From the NCBI RefSeq assembly GCF_019753045.1, contig NZ_JAIELN010000002.1, positions 372,001-436,000 of the forward strand: a stretch of 64,000 bases of DNA, given 5' to 3'. The notes beneath the pieces are model-generated. The model searched no databases. It saw nothing but the letters and a program-made list of their open reading frames with translations, and had not been told where the DNA came from. This document shows, one piece after another, positions 34,649-43,714 of this stretch; positions within the stretch are counted from its first letter, which is position 1, and each line of letters opens with the position of its first letter. The position numbers and the translations under genes were made by a program. The stretch is from Hyphomicrobium sp. Its GTDB lineage: Bacteria; Pseudomonadota; Alphaproteobacteria; Rhizobiales; Hyphomicrobiaceae.

Positions 34649-35734
34649 TCAGGTCCCGCTTAAGATCCGCCCGCTTCCGCGGTTGGGGCGGACGTGGACG
34701 AACGCGCCGGCTTCGAACGCCCCCACCGCTGTGCGCCGCGGCGTATCGATCATCAGCTTCTGGCCGCCGCCGATTTCCACGAACAACCGCAACGTCGGTC
34801 CATAGAACACGGTCGACATGATTTGCGCCGCGACGGCGTCATCCGAAGGAGACGCAAGGACAGACAACTCTTCCGGCCGAATACAAACGAGAACAGGCGC
34901 GCCGGGCGCCGGGGCCGCTCCCCGATCTGCCGGCACTTCGAGCGTCATCGGTCCCGCCGCCACGCGATGAAACGCGCCCGTCGTCTCCAGAGCCTTGCCC
35001 TCGATGAGGTTCATCGTCCCGATGAAATGCGCGACGAAGCGCGTCGCCGGCGCGTCGTAGAGTTCCGCGGGCGATGCGATTTGCTCGATTTTTCCGCGGT
35101 TCATCACGACGATGCGATCCGAAATCGAAAGCGCTTCGGTCTGATCGTGCGTAACCATAACGAACGTCGTGCCGAGGCGCGCCTGGAGACGCTTCAATTC
35201 AATCTGCATCTGCTCGCGTAAATTCGCGTCGAGAGCCGAAAGAGGCTCATCGAGCAGCAGCACGCGCGGGGAACAGACGAGCGCTCGCGCCAGGGCGACG
35301 CGCTGGCGTTGACCGCCCGACAGCATTGAAACGCGTGCATGGATTTTGTCGCCAAGCCCGACGAGATCGAGCGCCTCTTTCACCTTTCGGCCAATCTCGG
35401 CGCCCGAAACTTTGCGAAGCGTCAAGCCGAACCCGACGTTCTCCGCGACGTCCATGTGCGGGAAAAGTGCGTAGTCCTGAAACACGGTGTTGAGCGGGCG
35501 GTCATAGGGGCGTAGCGCAGTGATGTCCTGCCCATCGAGAAGCACCCGTCCGCTCGTCGGCTGCTCGAATCCCGCCATCAGCCGCAAGCTCGTCGTCTTT
35601 CCGCAACCTGACGGGCCAAGGAGGCTGACGAATTCGCCATGCCCGATATCGAGATCGACGTTGTCGAGACCGACCGTGCCGCCGTCGAACACCTTCGAAA
35701 CAGCTTCAAGGCGCAGGAGCGGATCACGCACCAT
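34649..35734 (-). CDS. potA: polyamine-type ABC transporter ATP-binding protein
   Basis: 361 residues from ATG 35734, which overlaps the stop of the cupin-HTH gene. Walker A is GPSGCGKTT, followed by the Q loop in TVFQDYALFPHM, the signature LSGGQRQRVALARAL, Walker B VLLLDEPLSALD and the H loop in VTHDQTEALSISD. The C-terminal TOBE domain (after about 245) is that of PotA/FbpC-type importers. It energises uptake of a small cation such as putrescine or spermidine with the permeases and binding protein just upstream. The longer frame up to 35842 runs into the regulator gene and is not used. Confidence 0.9.
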   Translation of the reverse strand: MVRDPLLRLEAVSKVFDGGTVGLDNVDLDIGHGEFVSLLGPSGCGKTTSLRLMAGFEQPTSGRVLLDGQDITALRPYDRPLNTVFQDYALFPHMDVAENVGFGLTLRKVSGAEIGRKVKEALDLVGLGDKIHARVSMLSGGQRQRVALARALVCSPRVLLLDEPLSALDANLREQMQIELKRLQARLGTTFVMVTHDQTEALSISDRIVVMNRGKIEQIASPAELYDAPATRFVAHFIGTMNLIEGKALETTGAFHRVAAGPMTLEVPADRGAAPAPGAPVLVCIRPEELSVLASPSDDAVAAQIMSTVFYGPTLRLFVEIGGGQKLMIDTPRRTAVGAFEAGAFVHVRPNRGSGRILSGT

Positions 35735-36350
35735 TGCTGATCTCATTCGGCTTCGCCGTATTGATCCAGATGATCTCGCACCGCTCTTTGCCGCGATTGC
35801 GGAATGCGTGCTCCAGCGTGCTCTTGAAAGCAAAGCTATCACCGGCCTTGAGCAGATAAACGACGCTGTCGATCGTCAATTCGACTTGTCCTTTCCTCAC
35901 GATGCCGAACTCGTGGCCGGCGTGGCTGTAGGAATGTCCGGTTCCGCAGTCGGGATCGACGGAGACGAGTAGTCCCGTCAGCACCGAGCCCGGTGGCGAA
36001 AGAAGCTCCTTGCGAATGCCTTCCGATCGAACGGGTATGTCCTTCCGGTGCGCCGCCCGAACGACATAGAGATCGCCGCCGTCCTCCTGGCTTTCCGCAA
36101 GTAGGCTGTGCGGCTCGACGCCGAGCGCCGCCGCAAGCGGCCACAGCACGCGCACGCGCAACGAAGATATTCCCCGTTCTATTTGACTGAGCGCGCCGAC
36201 AGAAATGCCGGCGCGCTGCGCAACGTCTGAGAGACCCAATTTCCGCTCGAGACGCGCCGCGCGGATGCGGCGCCCGAGACGAACATCAGACTCTGGTGGC
36301 ACTTGCTCCAAGACTTCCGCACGCCCTTCGCTCGTTTTCGTCCGAACCAC
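35724..36350 (-). CDS. XRE-cupin regulator (PuuR-like)
   Basis: 208 residues: an N-terminal helix-turn-helix (RIRAARLERKLGLSDVAQRA then ISVGALSQIERGISS) and a C-terminal cupin domain (HSYSHAGHEFGIVRKGQVEL then LLKAGDSFAFKSTLEHAFRN). This is the PuuR layout: repressors of polyamine and amine catabolism that sense the substrate through the cupin. It lies inside the transport operon between the binding protein and ATPase genes, so it probably controls its own operon; a likely operator is the TTTCAC dyad at 39269. Confidence 0.88.
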   Translation of the reverse strand: MVRTKTSEGRAEVLEQVPPESDVRLGRRIRAARLERKLGLSDVAQRAGISVGALSQIERGISSLRVRVLWPLAAALGVEPHSLLAESQEDGGDLYVVRAAHRKDIPVRSEGIRKELLSPPGSVLTGLLVSVDPDCGTGHSYSHAGHEFGIVRKGQVELTIDSVVYLLKAGDSFAFKSTLEHAFRNRGKERCEIIWINTAKPNEISNGA

Positions 36351-36419
36351 GTTGCTTCCCTTCCTTCGAAAGTTTCAGAGTTTTGGACTGCGGATGCTCG
36401 AAACCTGCTCGCCTGTTGG

Positions 36420-37484
36420 CTAGCCGCCGGCCTTCACCTTCTCGAACATTTTAGCGAGATCGTCGTTCTGCTTCATCGGCCCGGTGAAAACCGTGCTCTT
36501 CAAAACTTCGTCCGGTTCGGCCGGAAGCTGCAGCCGGTCGAGTTCCTCTTTCGGAACGAGAGCAAACGCCGCGCTCGATGCGCTGCCATAGCCATACTGC
36601 GTGATCAGCTCTTTGCCTGACGCGCCTTCGAGACGGCTGTTGATGAAGTCGTAGGCGAGATCGATGTTCTTGGCGTCCTTCAGCATCACGAACCCGCAGC
36701 TCCAGGTCAGCATGCCTTCCTTCGGCTTCATGAATTCGACCTTGACGCCTTGCTTCTTGAGCGTCGTGGCCGAAGCGTTCCAGGTCATCGCGGCGACGAG
36801 TTCGCCACTCGCAAGCGATTGCTCGACGGATGTCATGTCCGTCGTGTAGGCGCGAAGAAGCGGTCGCTGCTCGCGCAGCTTCGCCGCAACCTTCTCGAGT
36901 TCCTCGGCCGACATGTCAAACGGACTGACACCGGCGAGAAGCGCCGCAACCACAGGCGTATCGTGCACGGCGTCGATCGTCGCGATCCGCCCGCTGTATT
37001 GCTTGTCCCAGAGGAGATTCCAGGAAGGCGCCGGGTCCTTCACGAGATCGGTGCGATAGAGAATGGAGGTGTTTCCCCAATCCCACGGAACCATCCAGAC
37101 CTTGCCGTCGCCCGCCTGGATGTCAGCCAAATTCTTGAACACCGGGAAAATTGTATCCCAGTTCTTGATGCGCTTCGTATCGATCGGCTGCAGCAGGCCC
37201 TCCTTGTTCCAGCGCGCGATCTTGTCGTAGCAGGGATGCGCGAGGTCGGGATGGAAGCCCGCTTTGACCTTGGTGAAGGCCTCGTCGTCATCGCTGAAGA
37301 CGGAAGCTTCGACGCCATCGGGATGAGCGCCGAGGAAGCTCTTGTTGAAGTCCGGCAATTCGTAACCGGACCACGTAAAGTACGTCAGCTTGTCGGCGGC
37401 GAGTGCGGGTGTTGCGAGTGAGGCGATGATCGTCGCAAGGCCGGCGGCCCTGCGAAGCATTGTGCGTGTCGTCGAACCGTCCAT
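36420..37484 (-). CDS. potD: polyamine-type periplasmic binding protein
   Basis: 354 residues from ATG 37484, behind GGGAG. A signal peptide ends near ATPALAAD. The mature protein starts KLTYFTWSGYELPDFNKSF, typical of PotD/PotF-like receptors, and holds WMVPWDWGNTSILYRTDLV, the domain-crossing WNLLWDKQYSGRIATIDAVH and a Trp-containing LTWSCGFVMLKDAKN. Such proteins bind putrescine, spermidine or similar amines in the periplasm. It belongs to the operon running from 39237 to 34649. Confidence 0.88.
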   Translation of the reverse strand: MDGSTTRTMLRRAAGLATIIASLATPALAADKLTYFTWSGYELPDFNKSFLGAHPDGVEASVFSDDDEAFTKVKAGFHPDLAHPCYDKIARWNKEGLLQPIDTKRIKNWDTIFPVFKNLADIQAGDGKVWMVPWDWGNTSILYRTDLVKDPAPSWNLLWDKQYSGRIATIDAVHDTPVVAALLAGVSPFDMSAEELEKVAAKLREQRPLLRAYTTDMTSVEQSLASGELVAAMTWNASATTLKKQGVKVEFMKPKEGMLTWSCGFVMLKDAKNIDLAYDFINSRLEGASGKELITQYGYGSASSAAFALVPKEELDRLQLPAEPDEVLKSTVFTGPMKQNDDLAKMFEKVKAGG

Positions 37485-37507
37485 GACTTTATACTCCCTG
37501 TTCGCGC

Positions 37508-38344
37508 TCAAGAAATCGGCAGAGGTCTTGGTGTAGTGACGGGAAGTTCGTCGCTCGCCGCACCGCGCCGCCGGATGATCTCGGCGACGGTGGCGATAAC
37601 GATCGATGCAAGTAGAATGAACGTGCCGAGCGCCATGACGCTCGGAAGCGCCTTCGGAAAGCGCAGCTGCCCCCAGACGTAAAGCGGCAACGTCGGCTCC
37701 GCGCCTGATAGAAAAAACGCGACGATGAATTCATCGAACGACGTCAAAAACGACAACATGAACGATGATGTGATCGCGGGCGCCGCGAGCGGCAGAACGA
37801 TACGCCGGAACGTTGTCCATTCATGCGCGCCGAGATCCATCGCGACTTCGCTGAAACTTCTGGGCAGCGACGAAAAGCGGCCCCGCATGATGACGACGGC
37901 GGTCGGCAGCGCAACGAGCGTGTGACCGAGCACGATGGCGATCCGCGAGGGTCCAAGGCCCGCGAGGTTGACGAGTACGAGAAGCGCGATCCCGACAATG
38001 ACGCCGGGAATCAATATCGGCAGACGGCAGAGCGCCGATATCACCCGCGCCGTACGGTTCCCCCCGGCGACTTCCATGTAACCGACCGTGACGCCGATTG
38101 ATGTCGCAAGGAACGCCGCAGAAACGCCGACGATCAAACTCGTCTGAAAGGCACGGTGCAGGTTCTCGTTCCCGAAAAGGCTTCGATACCATTCGAGCGT
38201 GAACCCGCTCAGCGGAAAAGCCGCTTGGATCGAATTGTTGAACGAGAAGAGCGGGATGATCGCGATTGGTAGATACAGAAACAAAACATACGCGACGACG
38301 TAGACCGTGAGCCAAGGCGCTTTTTGGGAGCGTGCCGGGGTCAC
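37508..38344 (-). CDS. potC: polyamine-type ABC permease (PotC-like)
   Basis: 278 residues starting at GTG 38344, which overlaps the stop of the first permease as GTGA. The frame runs upstream to 38866 but that part is antisense-like and shadows the other permease. Six membrane segments are seen, with the EAA loop EVAMDLGAHEWTTFRRIVLP, where the ATPase docks, and SFLTSFDEFIVAFFLSG, typical of PotC. It forms the channel with the partner permease. Confidence 0.9.
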   Translation of the reverse strand: MTPARSQKAPWLTVYVVAYVLFLYLPIAIIPLFSFNNSIQAAFPLSGFTLEWYRSLFGNENLHRAFQTSLIVGVSAAFLATSIGVTVGYMEVAGGNRTARVISALCRLPILIPGVIVGIALLVLVNLAGLGPSRIAIVLGHTLVALPTAVVIMRGRFSSLPRSFSEVAMDLGAHEWTTFRRIVLPLAAPAITSSFMLSFLTSFDEFIVAFFLSGAEPTLPLYVWGQLRFPKALPSVMALGTFILLASIVIATVAEIIRRRGAASDELPVTTPRPLPIS

Positions 38345-39237
38345 GTTCTGCTCCCAAAACGTTTGTCGGCACGGCGCGCGACGACCACGACCGCAAGGAT
38401 AACGAGCATGACGATGACGGAGAGCGCGGCTCCGAACGGCCAGTCGTTGGCCTTTCCAAACTGAGCCTGGATCATCGAACCGATCATCGTGCTGTTCGGA
38501 CCGCCGACGAGCGCCGGCGTCACGTAATCGCCGACGGTCGGCACGAATACGACGAGCGCGGCGGCCATGACGCCCGGCATCGAAATCGGCAAGATGATCT
38601 TGCGGAATATCGCTGTTGGACGCGCGCCGAGATCTTCGGCCGCTTCGATCAGGGATCGGGGCACATTCTCGAGCGCGACATAGATCGGCAGGATCGCGAA
38701 CGCCGCGTAAGCGTGCGCGAGCGTGATCACGACAGCGGCCGGTGTGTTGAGGAATGCGAGGATCGGCTCTGACGTTATGCCGGCCGTCATGAGCGCCGAG
38801 TTCAAGACGCCATTGAACGCAAGGACGACCTTCCACGCGAAAACGCGCAAAAGATAGCTCGTCCAAAACGGCAGCGTTACGATGAAGAGTAAGAGTGCCC
38901 GATGCTTGCCGGCGTGAAACGCGAGATAGTAGGCGACCGGATATGCCGTCACGACAGTCGCGAGCGTGACGAGCCCGGCAATCGCCAGCGAACGCAATAT
39001 CACCGTCGCGTAGAGCGGGTCCGTCAGTGCCGCTTTGAAATTGTCGAGCGTGAAGGCGCCGCCAAGCAGCGATCCGTCATTCGTGCGGAAGCCGAGAAAC
39101 AGAACGACCCCAAGCGCGAAAAGCACCAGCACCGATGTTGCGAGCGCGCCCGGTGCCGTCATGCCAATTCCGAAAAGCCGCCGCTGGCGCTCGGAAGCGG
39201 CCGGTAACGCGAGGACAGATTCGGAGGACACGGACAT
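38341..39237 (-). CDS. potB: polyamine-type ABC permease (PotB-like)
   Basis: 298 residues from ATG 39237 (GTG at 39243 is an alternative). Membrane segments include ALATSVLVLFALGVVLFLGF and the region LPFWTSYLLRVFAWKVVLAF, the usual PotB signature W-x-S-x-L-x-R-x-x-A-W. The EAA loop is EAAEDLGARPTAIFRKIILP. It opens the transport operon; a TTTCAC dyad lies 32-47 nt upstream of its start. Confidence 0.9.
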   Translation of the reverse strand: MSVSSESVLALPAASERQRRLFGIGMTAPGALATSVLVLFALGVVLFLGFRTNDGSLLGGAFTLDNFKAALTDPLYATVILRSLAIAGLVTLATVVTAYPVAYYLAFHAGKHRALLLFIVTLPFWTSYLLRVFAWKVVLAFNGVLNSALMTAGITSEPILAFLNTPAAVVITLAHAYAAFAILPIYVALENVPRSLIEAAEDLGARPTAIFRKIILPISMPGVMAAALVVFVPTVGDYVTPALVGGPNSTMIGSMIQAQFGKANDWPFGAALSVIVMLVILAVVVVARRADKRFGSRT

Positions 39238-39268
39238 GTGCACGCATTCCTGAATTCTCGCGATAGTT

Positions 39269-39284
39269 TTTCACATTTGAGAAA
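39269..39284 (-). promoter_or_regulatory. candidate operator of the transport operon
   Basis: TTTCACATTTGAGAAA has imperfect dyad symmetry. The same TTTCAC core in a dyad occurs before the oxidase at 40587 and before the dehydrogenase at 55086. It is in the position expected for a repressor or activator of the operon starting at 39237. Confidence 0.4.
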
Positions 39285-39300
39285 TTGTCAATCCGCCCAC

Positions 39301-40587
39301 TTACTTTTCCAGCATGTCCACGAGGCGATACCAGGCGATCGCCACCCCGATTCCAACATTCCGAAACGCATGGAAGGGGATCGGCCGGATCGGCGTCGGC
39401 GGAAACGGGAGAAGTTCCGCGTTCTTCGTGACGAAATAGTCGACAAGCCGAGGACCGAGGCCGGTCATCAGGCCGATACCCCGGCCCTGGCATCCGGCTG
39501 CCACGAGCAATCCCGGCTCGGGTTCGTGCACATGGGGCAGGTGATCGAGCGTCATCGCGATACGTCCGTACCATCGATTTTCGATCGGGACATTGGAAAG
39601 CGCCGGATAGAGCCGCTTCAAGGCGTGCTCGAGATGAGCCCACGCTGAAGGGTCTGCCGGATCGGACATCGATCCGCGGCCGCCGAGCAGCATACGGCCG
39701 TCGGGACCCTTCCGATAATAAACGACGATACGGCGGGAATCTGAGACCACCTGCCCCTCCGGCAGGATCGTTGAGAGAAGCGCATCCGAGAGCGGCGCAG
39801 TCGCGATTTGAAATGAATGCAGCGGCAGAAGCGTCCGCGCGAGACCCGGAACGAGGGCATCAGCATAGGCATTCGTCGCGACGATGACGCCGTTCGCAGA
39901 GAGAGAACGGCCATCGGCGGACTTGAGAACCCAAGCGGAATTCTCACGTTTTAGCGCCGTTATTCGCGTGTTTTCGGCAATGCGGGCGCCCGCATCGATG
40001 GCCACCCGCGCCAGCTCGCGCGTATATGCGAGCGGTTGGATAGCGCCGCCGCGAGGGTCGAGCCAACCGCCGTGATATCCGCGCGCGCCGGTGAGGCCGC
40101 TGACATCGGCCGCGCTCAAAAGCTTGGCCGGTACGCCCCTTGCAGCCCATTGCTTGGCGCGCTGCTCGGCGGTCCGCACCGCACCCTCCGAGTGGGCCGC
40201 CTGGATCCAACCCGCTCGCTGGATGGGCACATCGAGTTTCTCGCGCGCAATGAGATCGAAGACGCCGTCTGCGAGCAATGCCCCGAAACGCACGAGAGAC
40301 TCGCCGCGCTTTTCGCCAAAATGTTGGAGCAGCCAATCCGGATCGTACTTCAGCCCGGGGATGACTTGGCCGCCGTTGAGGCCCGATGCACGATCGCCGA
40401 CATTCGCCGCTTCAAGAACACAGACGGAAAGTCCGCAGCGTGCTGCGTGAAGGGCTGAGGAAAGACCGAGAATTCCGCCGCCGACGATGGCGAGATCGAC
40501 TTTTTCGCTCGGCTTCAACGCGTCGGAGGCCAGGGGCGCGAAAGTGCGCTCGGCCCACACGGACTTTGCTTGGTAGCCGGCAACCAT
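39301..40587 (-). CDS. FAD-dependent amine oxidoreductase (DAO, PuuB-like)
   Basis: 428 residues. The N-terminal dinucleotide site VDLAIVGGGILGLSSALHAA is followed by LEAANVGDRASGLNGGQVIP, the DAO family GAGTSGRNGG-like segment, and the C-terminal VAAGCQGRGIGLMTGLGPRL closes the FAD site. It resembles gamma-glutamylputrescine oxidase and other DAO-type amine oxidases, which release an aldehyde, ammonia and hydrogen peroxide. Its position between an aldehyde dehydrogenase gene and a polyamine-type transporter supports oxidation of an imported amine. Substrate is not known. Confidence 0.88.
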   Translation of the reverse strand: MVAGYQAKSVWAERTFAPLASDALKPSEKVDLAIVGGGILGLSSALHAARCGLSVCVLEAANVGDRASGLNGGQVIPGLKYDPDWLLQHFGEKRGESLVRFGALLADGVFDLIAREKLDVPIQRAGWIQAAHSEGAVRTAEQRAKQWAARGVPAKLLSAADVSGLTGARGYHGGWLDPRGGAIQPLAYTRELARVAIDAGARIAENTRITALKRENSAWVLKSADGRSLSANGVIVATNAYADALVPGLARTLLPLHSFQIATAPLSDALLSTILPEGQVVSDSRRIVVYYRKGPDGRMLLGGRGSMSDPADPSAWAHLEHALKRLYPALSNVPIENRWYGRIAMTLDHLPHVHEPEPGLLVAAGCQGRGIGLMTGLGPRLVDYFVTKNAELLPFPPTPIRPIPFHAFRNVGIGVAIAWYRLVDMLEK

Positions 40588-40618
40588 CGTTCGCCCCCCT
40601 ATGAAGCGGGACGCAGGT

Positions 40619-40634
40619 TTTCACTAATATGAAA
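40619..40634 (-). promoter_or_regulatory. candidate operator of the amine oxidase gene
   Basis: TTTCACTAATATGAAA: five-base arms TTTCA / TGAAA around six bases, 31 nt upstream of the oxidase start. It shares its core with the sites at 39269 and 55002. Confidence 0.4.
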
Positions 40635-40748
40635 GATTGTAAAGCGGGTTCAGGCCGGCCGCCCTGTTTGAGATACCCGGTGAAACGAAGTGGGGCGCGC
40701 AGACCTTCATCTGCGCGCCCCGATAGTGCCCCAACCAATGCCTGTTCT

Positions 40749-41021
40749 TCAGCCTGCAGCCGAAGGATCAATGACCGTCTTGACTTCGATGATGCGGTTC
40801 GCGGGGAAGCCGCTGAGTTCCGCATGCTTGCGGATCGCATCCTCGTCCTTTGCGAGATAGACGCAGAATGTGCTGTCGCCCGCGATGTAGGAGTGAAGCC
40901 ACTGCACGTCCGGCCCTAACTTCGCCAGGGCAGCGTTGGAAGTCGCTGCTGCGCCTTTCAGCTGCTCCGCACTTGAATCGCCGACGCCGGGTATGTTCCG
41001 TTCGATAACGTACTTTTTCAT
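40749..41021 (-). CDS. DUF4242 protein
   Basis: 90 residues from ATG 41021, with AGGGAG just upstream (a GTG at 41027 is less likely). KKYVIERNIPGVGDSSAEQL, VQWLHSYIAGDSTFCVYLAK and IRKHAELSGFPANRIIEVKT are the three blocks of DUF4242, a small ferredoxin-like (dimeric alpha-beta barrel) domain. A Streptomyces member (SCO4226) binds nickel. It ends the catabolic operon starting at 46481; role unknown. Confidence 0.85.
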   Translation of the reverse strand: MKKYVIERNIPGVGDSSAEQLKGAAATSNAALAKLGPDVQWLHSYIAGDSTFCVYLAKDEDAIRKHAELSGFPANRIIEVKTVIDPSAAG

Positions 41022-41118
41022 TTTCACTCCCTTGGCTTCTTGGGCGCGTCCGTATCACCGGACGCGACAGTTTTAAAGACAGCCTTCCATCGGGCCGTCT
41101 ATGGAAAACTTGGCAGTG

Positions 41119-42603
41119 TTATGAAGCGTAGTTGACCCAAACGGTCTTTGTCTGAAGATATTTATCGAGACCTTCGCGTCCGTTGTCCTTGCCGTAGCCC
41201 GATTGCTTGAAGCCGCCCCAACCGACAGCTGCATCGAACTGGTTATAGGTATTGATCCAGACTGTGCCGGCTTGGATCGCTGCGGCGGCAGCGTGGGCCT
41301 TGGAGATGTCGCGTGTCCAGATCCCGGCCGCGAGACCGAAGTTGCTGTTGTTCGCCCGCGGCACGAGATCGTCGAGAGAATTGAATTTCTGGATCGTAAG
41401 AACGGGTCCGAAAATCTCTTCCTTGACGACGCTGGCGTTATCGTCCGCCCCGCAGAGGACGGTCGGCTCATAGAACGAACCGGATGCCAGATCGCCTTTG
41501 CCCCGCGCTCCCCCGATGGCAACGTCGATACCGCCCTTGCGCGACTGTTCGACGAAGCCATTGACCCGCGCAAGCTGGTCTTCGGAAATCAGCGGCCCCA
41601 TCGTCGTATCGGCGTTCAAACCATGGCCGAGCTTGAGCTGCTTCGCTTCCGATACGACGCGGTCGACGACGCGGTCGTAGACGGCCGCATCGACCATAAG
41701 GCGTGAGCCCGCCGAGCAGACTTGCCCGCTGTAGAAGAAGATCGCGCCTGCGGCGACCGAAGCGGCGGCGTCGACGTCGCAATCGGCGAAGATGATGTTC
41801 GGGTTTTTGCCGCCCAGTTCCAGCGAGACATGCTTGAGCGTCTTGGAAGCGCTGCGCGCGATATGCTTGCCGACCTCTTCGGAGCCCGTGAACGAAATCT
41901 TGGCGACGCCCGGATGCTCAACGAGCGCCTGGCCCGTCGTCGCGCCTTCGCCCGTCAGAACGTTGAGAACGCCGGGCGGGATGCCTGCTTCGAGGGCAAG
42001 CTTTCCGAGAATGAGGGCCGAAAGCGGTGTCTGCTCAGCGGGCTTCAAGATGACGGAGCAGCCTGCGGCGAGAGCCGGGGCGATCTTGAAGCAAGCTTGG
42101 CAGAGCGGAAAATTCCACGGAACGATCGCAGCAACGACGCCGACGGGCTCGCGGCGCGTATAGACGTGCATGTCAGGAGCGTTGACGGGAATGGTCTCGC
42201 CCGCGAGCTTTGTGCACCAGCCGGCGTTATAGCGAAGCGCACCCACGGCCAACGGAATGTCGACCGCTGCGATGTGCACCTTGGGCTTTCCGGAATCCAG
42301 GCTTTCGACTTCCGAAATCCATGCGGTATCGCGTTCGATAAGGTCAGCGAACCGCATGATGAGTGCAGCGCGTTCGCTCGGCGCCATTTTCTGCCACACC
42401 TGCTGCGCCGCTTGCGACGAGGCGACAGCCGCATCGACGTCCGCCTGCTTGGCGTGCTGGACCGACGCCAGCACTTTTCCAAATGCCGGATCGAAAGTTT
42501 CGAAACTCTCTCCCGACGTGCTGCCGACCTCGGCTCCGCCAATTACGAGCTTGTGCTGCGCGGACAGAAATTCGGTCGTCTGCTTCGAAGCGGAATTCGA
42601 CAT
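41119..42603 (-). CDS. NAD(P)-dependent aldehyde dehydrogenase
   Basis: 494 residues, full length for the ALDH superfamily. PWNFPLCQACFKIAPALAAG and FTGSEEVGKHIA mark the cofactor fold, the catalytic glutamate lies in LELGGKNPNI and the nucleophilic cysteine in SGQVCSAGSRL; the oligomerisation tail has GGFKQSGYGKDNGREGLDKY. It is closest in style to betaine-aldehyde and gamma-aminobutyraldehyde dehydrogenases. It would oxidise the aldehyde made by the monooxygenase or amine oxidase encoded next to it. It follows the 51-residue membrane protein gene. Confidence 0.93.
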   Translation of the reverse strand: MSNSASKQTTEFLSAQHKLVIGGAEVGSTSGESFETFDPAFGKVLASVQHAKQADVDAAVASSQAAQQVWQKMAPSERAALIMRFADLIERDTAWISEVESLDSGKPKVHIAAVDIPLAVGALRYNAGWCTKLAGETIPVNAPDMHVYTRREPVGVVAAIVPWNFPLCQACFKIAPALAAGCSVILKPAEQTPLSALILGKLALEAGIPPGVLNVLTGEGATTGQALVEHPGVAKISFTGSEEVGKHIARSASKTLKHVSLELGGKNPNIIFADCDVDAAASVAAGAIFFYSGQVCSAGSRLMVDAAVYDRVVDRVVSEAKQLKLGHGLNADTTMGPLISEDQLARVNGFVEQSRKGGIDVAIGGARGKGDLASGSFYEPTVLCGADDNASVVKEEIFGPVLTIQKFNSLDDLVPRANNSNFGLAAGIWTRDISKAHAAAAAIQAGTVWINTYNQFDAAVGWGGFKQSGYGKDNGREGLDKYLQTKTVWVNYAS

Positions 42604-42688
42604 TTAGAGGTTCACCTACGCTGGTTGAGTGCGAGCGAGCGAGGATGGCTGCTCATCGAAAAAAACGCTGATCGCCGGGATGCTGGCA

Positions 42689-42844
42689 TCACCACGGCCA
42701 TCCCCAGATCAGGAGGCCGGCGGGAAAGACTACTCCAAGCGCCACGAGCGCGAGCCAATCCCAAAAGGTGAAACTTGCGTTATCCGCGGTCGCGTTTTCG
42801 AAAGAGCGAATGCGCCGTTCAAGTTCTGGATCGAAGCCGCCCAT
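42689..42844 (-). CDS. 51-aa single-pass membrane protein
   Basis: ATG 42844, with AGGGAAT ten bases upstream, opens a frame of 51 codons. The N-terminal half is polar (MGGFDPELERRIRSFENAT) and the C-terminal half is one membrane helix (WLALVALGVVFPAGLLIWGW), ending at TGA 42691-42689. It lies between the EthD and aldehyde dehydrogenase genes on the same strand, with 43 and 85 nt on either side, so it is in the operon. A real composition (charged head, Trp-capped helix) supports translation. Function unknown; it could be an anchor or a small transporter subunit. Confidence 0.6.
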   Translation of the reverse strand: MGGFDPELERRIRSFENATADNASFTFWDWLALVALGVVFPAGLLIWGWPW

Positions 42845-42887
42845 GCCGGATTCCCTATATCTGTTCGCCTGTCGTGTTCGCAGCGCC

Positions 42888-43187
42888 TTAAATATCAGTC
42901 GTCAGGATCGTCACTCCGCCGTTGGCGAAATTGGCGACGTCAGCCACCGCCGCCTTGCCGGCTTCCGAGTTGAGAGACGCCTCGAGATCGGCCTTGGAAG
43001 CATAGTCGAGAAACGCGACGAGATGCACCGGCTTCGCGTCATCGCTGCTGGTGACCGCGCCGCGGCTATACCTGAAGTCCTTGAGGAGAGGCATCTTCGC
43101 TGCGAGCGGAGCGTGCACGTCCCTATAGTACGCGTCGAACTTCGCGGCGTCGGTCGGCACACCGTAAATTACTGTGAGGCGTATCAT
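42888..43187 (-). CDS. EthD family protein
   Basis: 99 residues from ATG 43187, behind GGAGCGAACCA. IRLTVIYGVPTDAAKFDAYY, the YRDVHAPLAAKMPLLKDFRY block and VHLVAFLDYASKADLEASL are typical of EthD, a dimeric ferredoxin-like fold first seen in ether degradation by Rhodococcus. It may be an accessory or a small enzyme acting on the monooxygenase product. The start overlaps the flavin reductase stop by 4 nt, showing tight coupling. Confidence 0.88.
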   Translation of the reverse strand: MIRLTVIYGVPTDAAKFDAYYRDVHAPLAAKMPLLKDFRYSRGAVTSSDDAKPVHLVAFLDYASKADLEASLNSEAGKAAVADVANFANGGVTILTTDI

Positions 43188-43714
43188 TGGTTCGCTCCGT
43201 CGCTTTCGAATGGAAGCATTTTTCTGCGCGCATAGACCATTGGATTCAACTTGCCCGCGCGCTCGATTTCGACCACCCGGCCGATGACGATCTTGTGGTC
43301 GCCGGATTCGATGATCTTATCGAGTTCGCATGCGACCGCGACGACGCAGCCGTCGATCCTCGGGAGCCCGAAAACGTCGGCCTCCCATTCCACGCCGTTG
43401 AATTTATCCGGCGATTTCCCGGAGAACTTCATTGCAACGCTTTGCTGGCCGTGCGCCAGCACGTGCACGAGAAAGCGGCCATGAGACTGGATGGCTGCGA
43501 GCGTGTTCGATCCATGATCGAAGCACGCCAGCATCTGAGGCGGGTCGAGCGACAGCGAAACGACCGCGGAAAGCGTTGCCCCCGATGGCGCGCCGTCGGG
43601 CCCCCATGACGTGATGACCGTGACGGCGCCCGGCATGTCGCCCATCGCAGAGCGAAACTCACCAGGATCGACGGGTTGGAGGCCTTTCATCGCGAGTTCG
43701 CTGGTTTGAAGCAT
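43184..43714 (-). CDS. flavin reductase (HpaC/RutF-like)
   Basis: 176 residues from ATG 43714, which shares one base with the amidohydrolase stop (TGATG). FRSAMGDMPGAVTVITSWGP, GATLSAVVSLSLDPPQMLAC and FLVHVLAHGQQSVAMKFSGK are the flavin-binding blocks of the split-barrel flavin reductase family. It supplies reduced FMN or FAD to a partner monooxygenase; the luciferase-like enzyme three genes upstream in the same operon is the obvious partner. Confidence 0.92.
   Translation of the reverse strand: MLQTSELAMKGLQPVDPGEFRSAMGDMPGAVTVITSWGPDGAPSGATLSAVVSLSLDPPQMLACFDHGSNTLAAIQSHGRFLVHVLAHGQQSVAMKFSGKSPDKFNGVEWEADVFGLPRIDGCVVAVACELDKIIESGDHKIVIGRVVEIERAGKLNPMVYARRKMLPFESDGANQ

Noticed and set aside
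40640-40680. tRNA T-arm-like GGGTTCAGGCC
   Set aside because: No acceptor or anticodon stems can be drawn around it.
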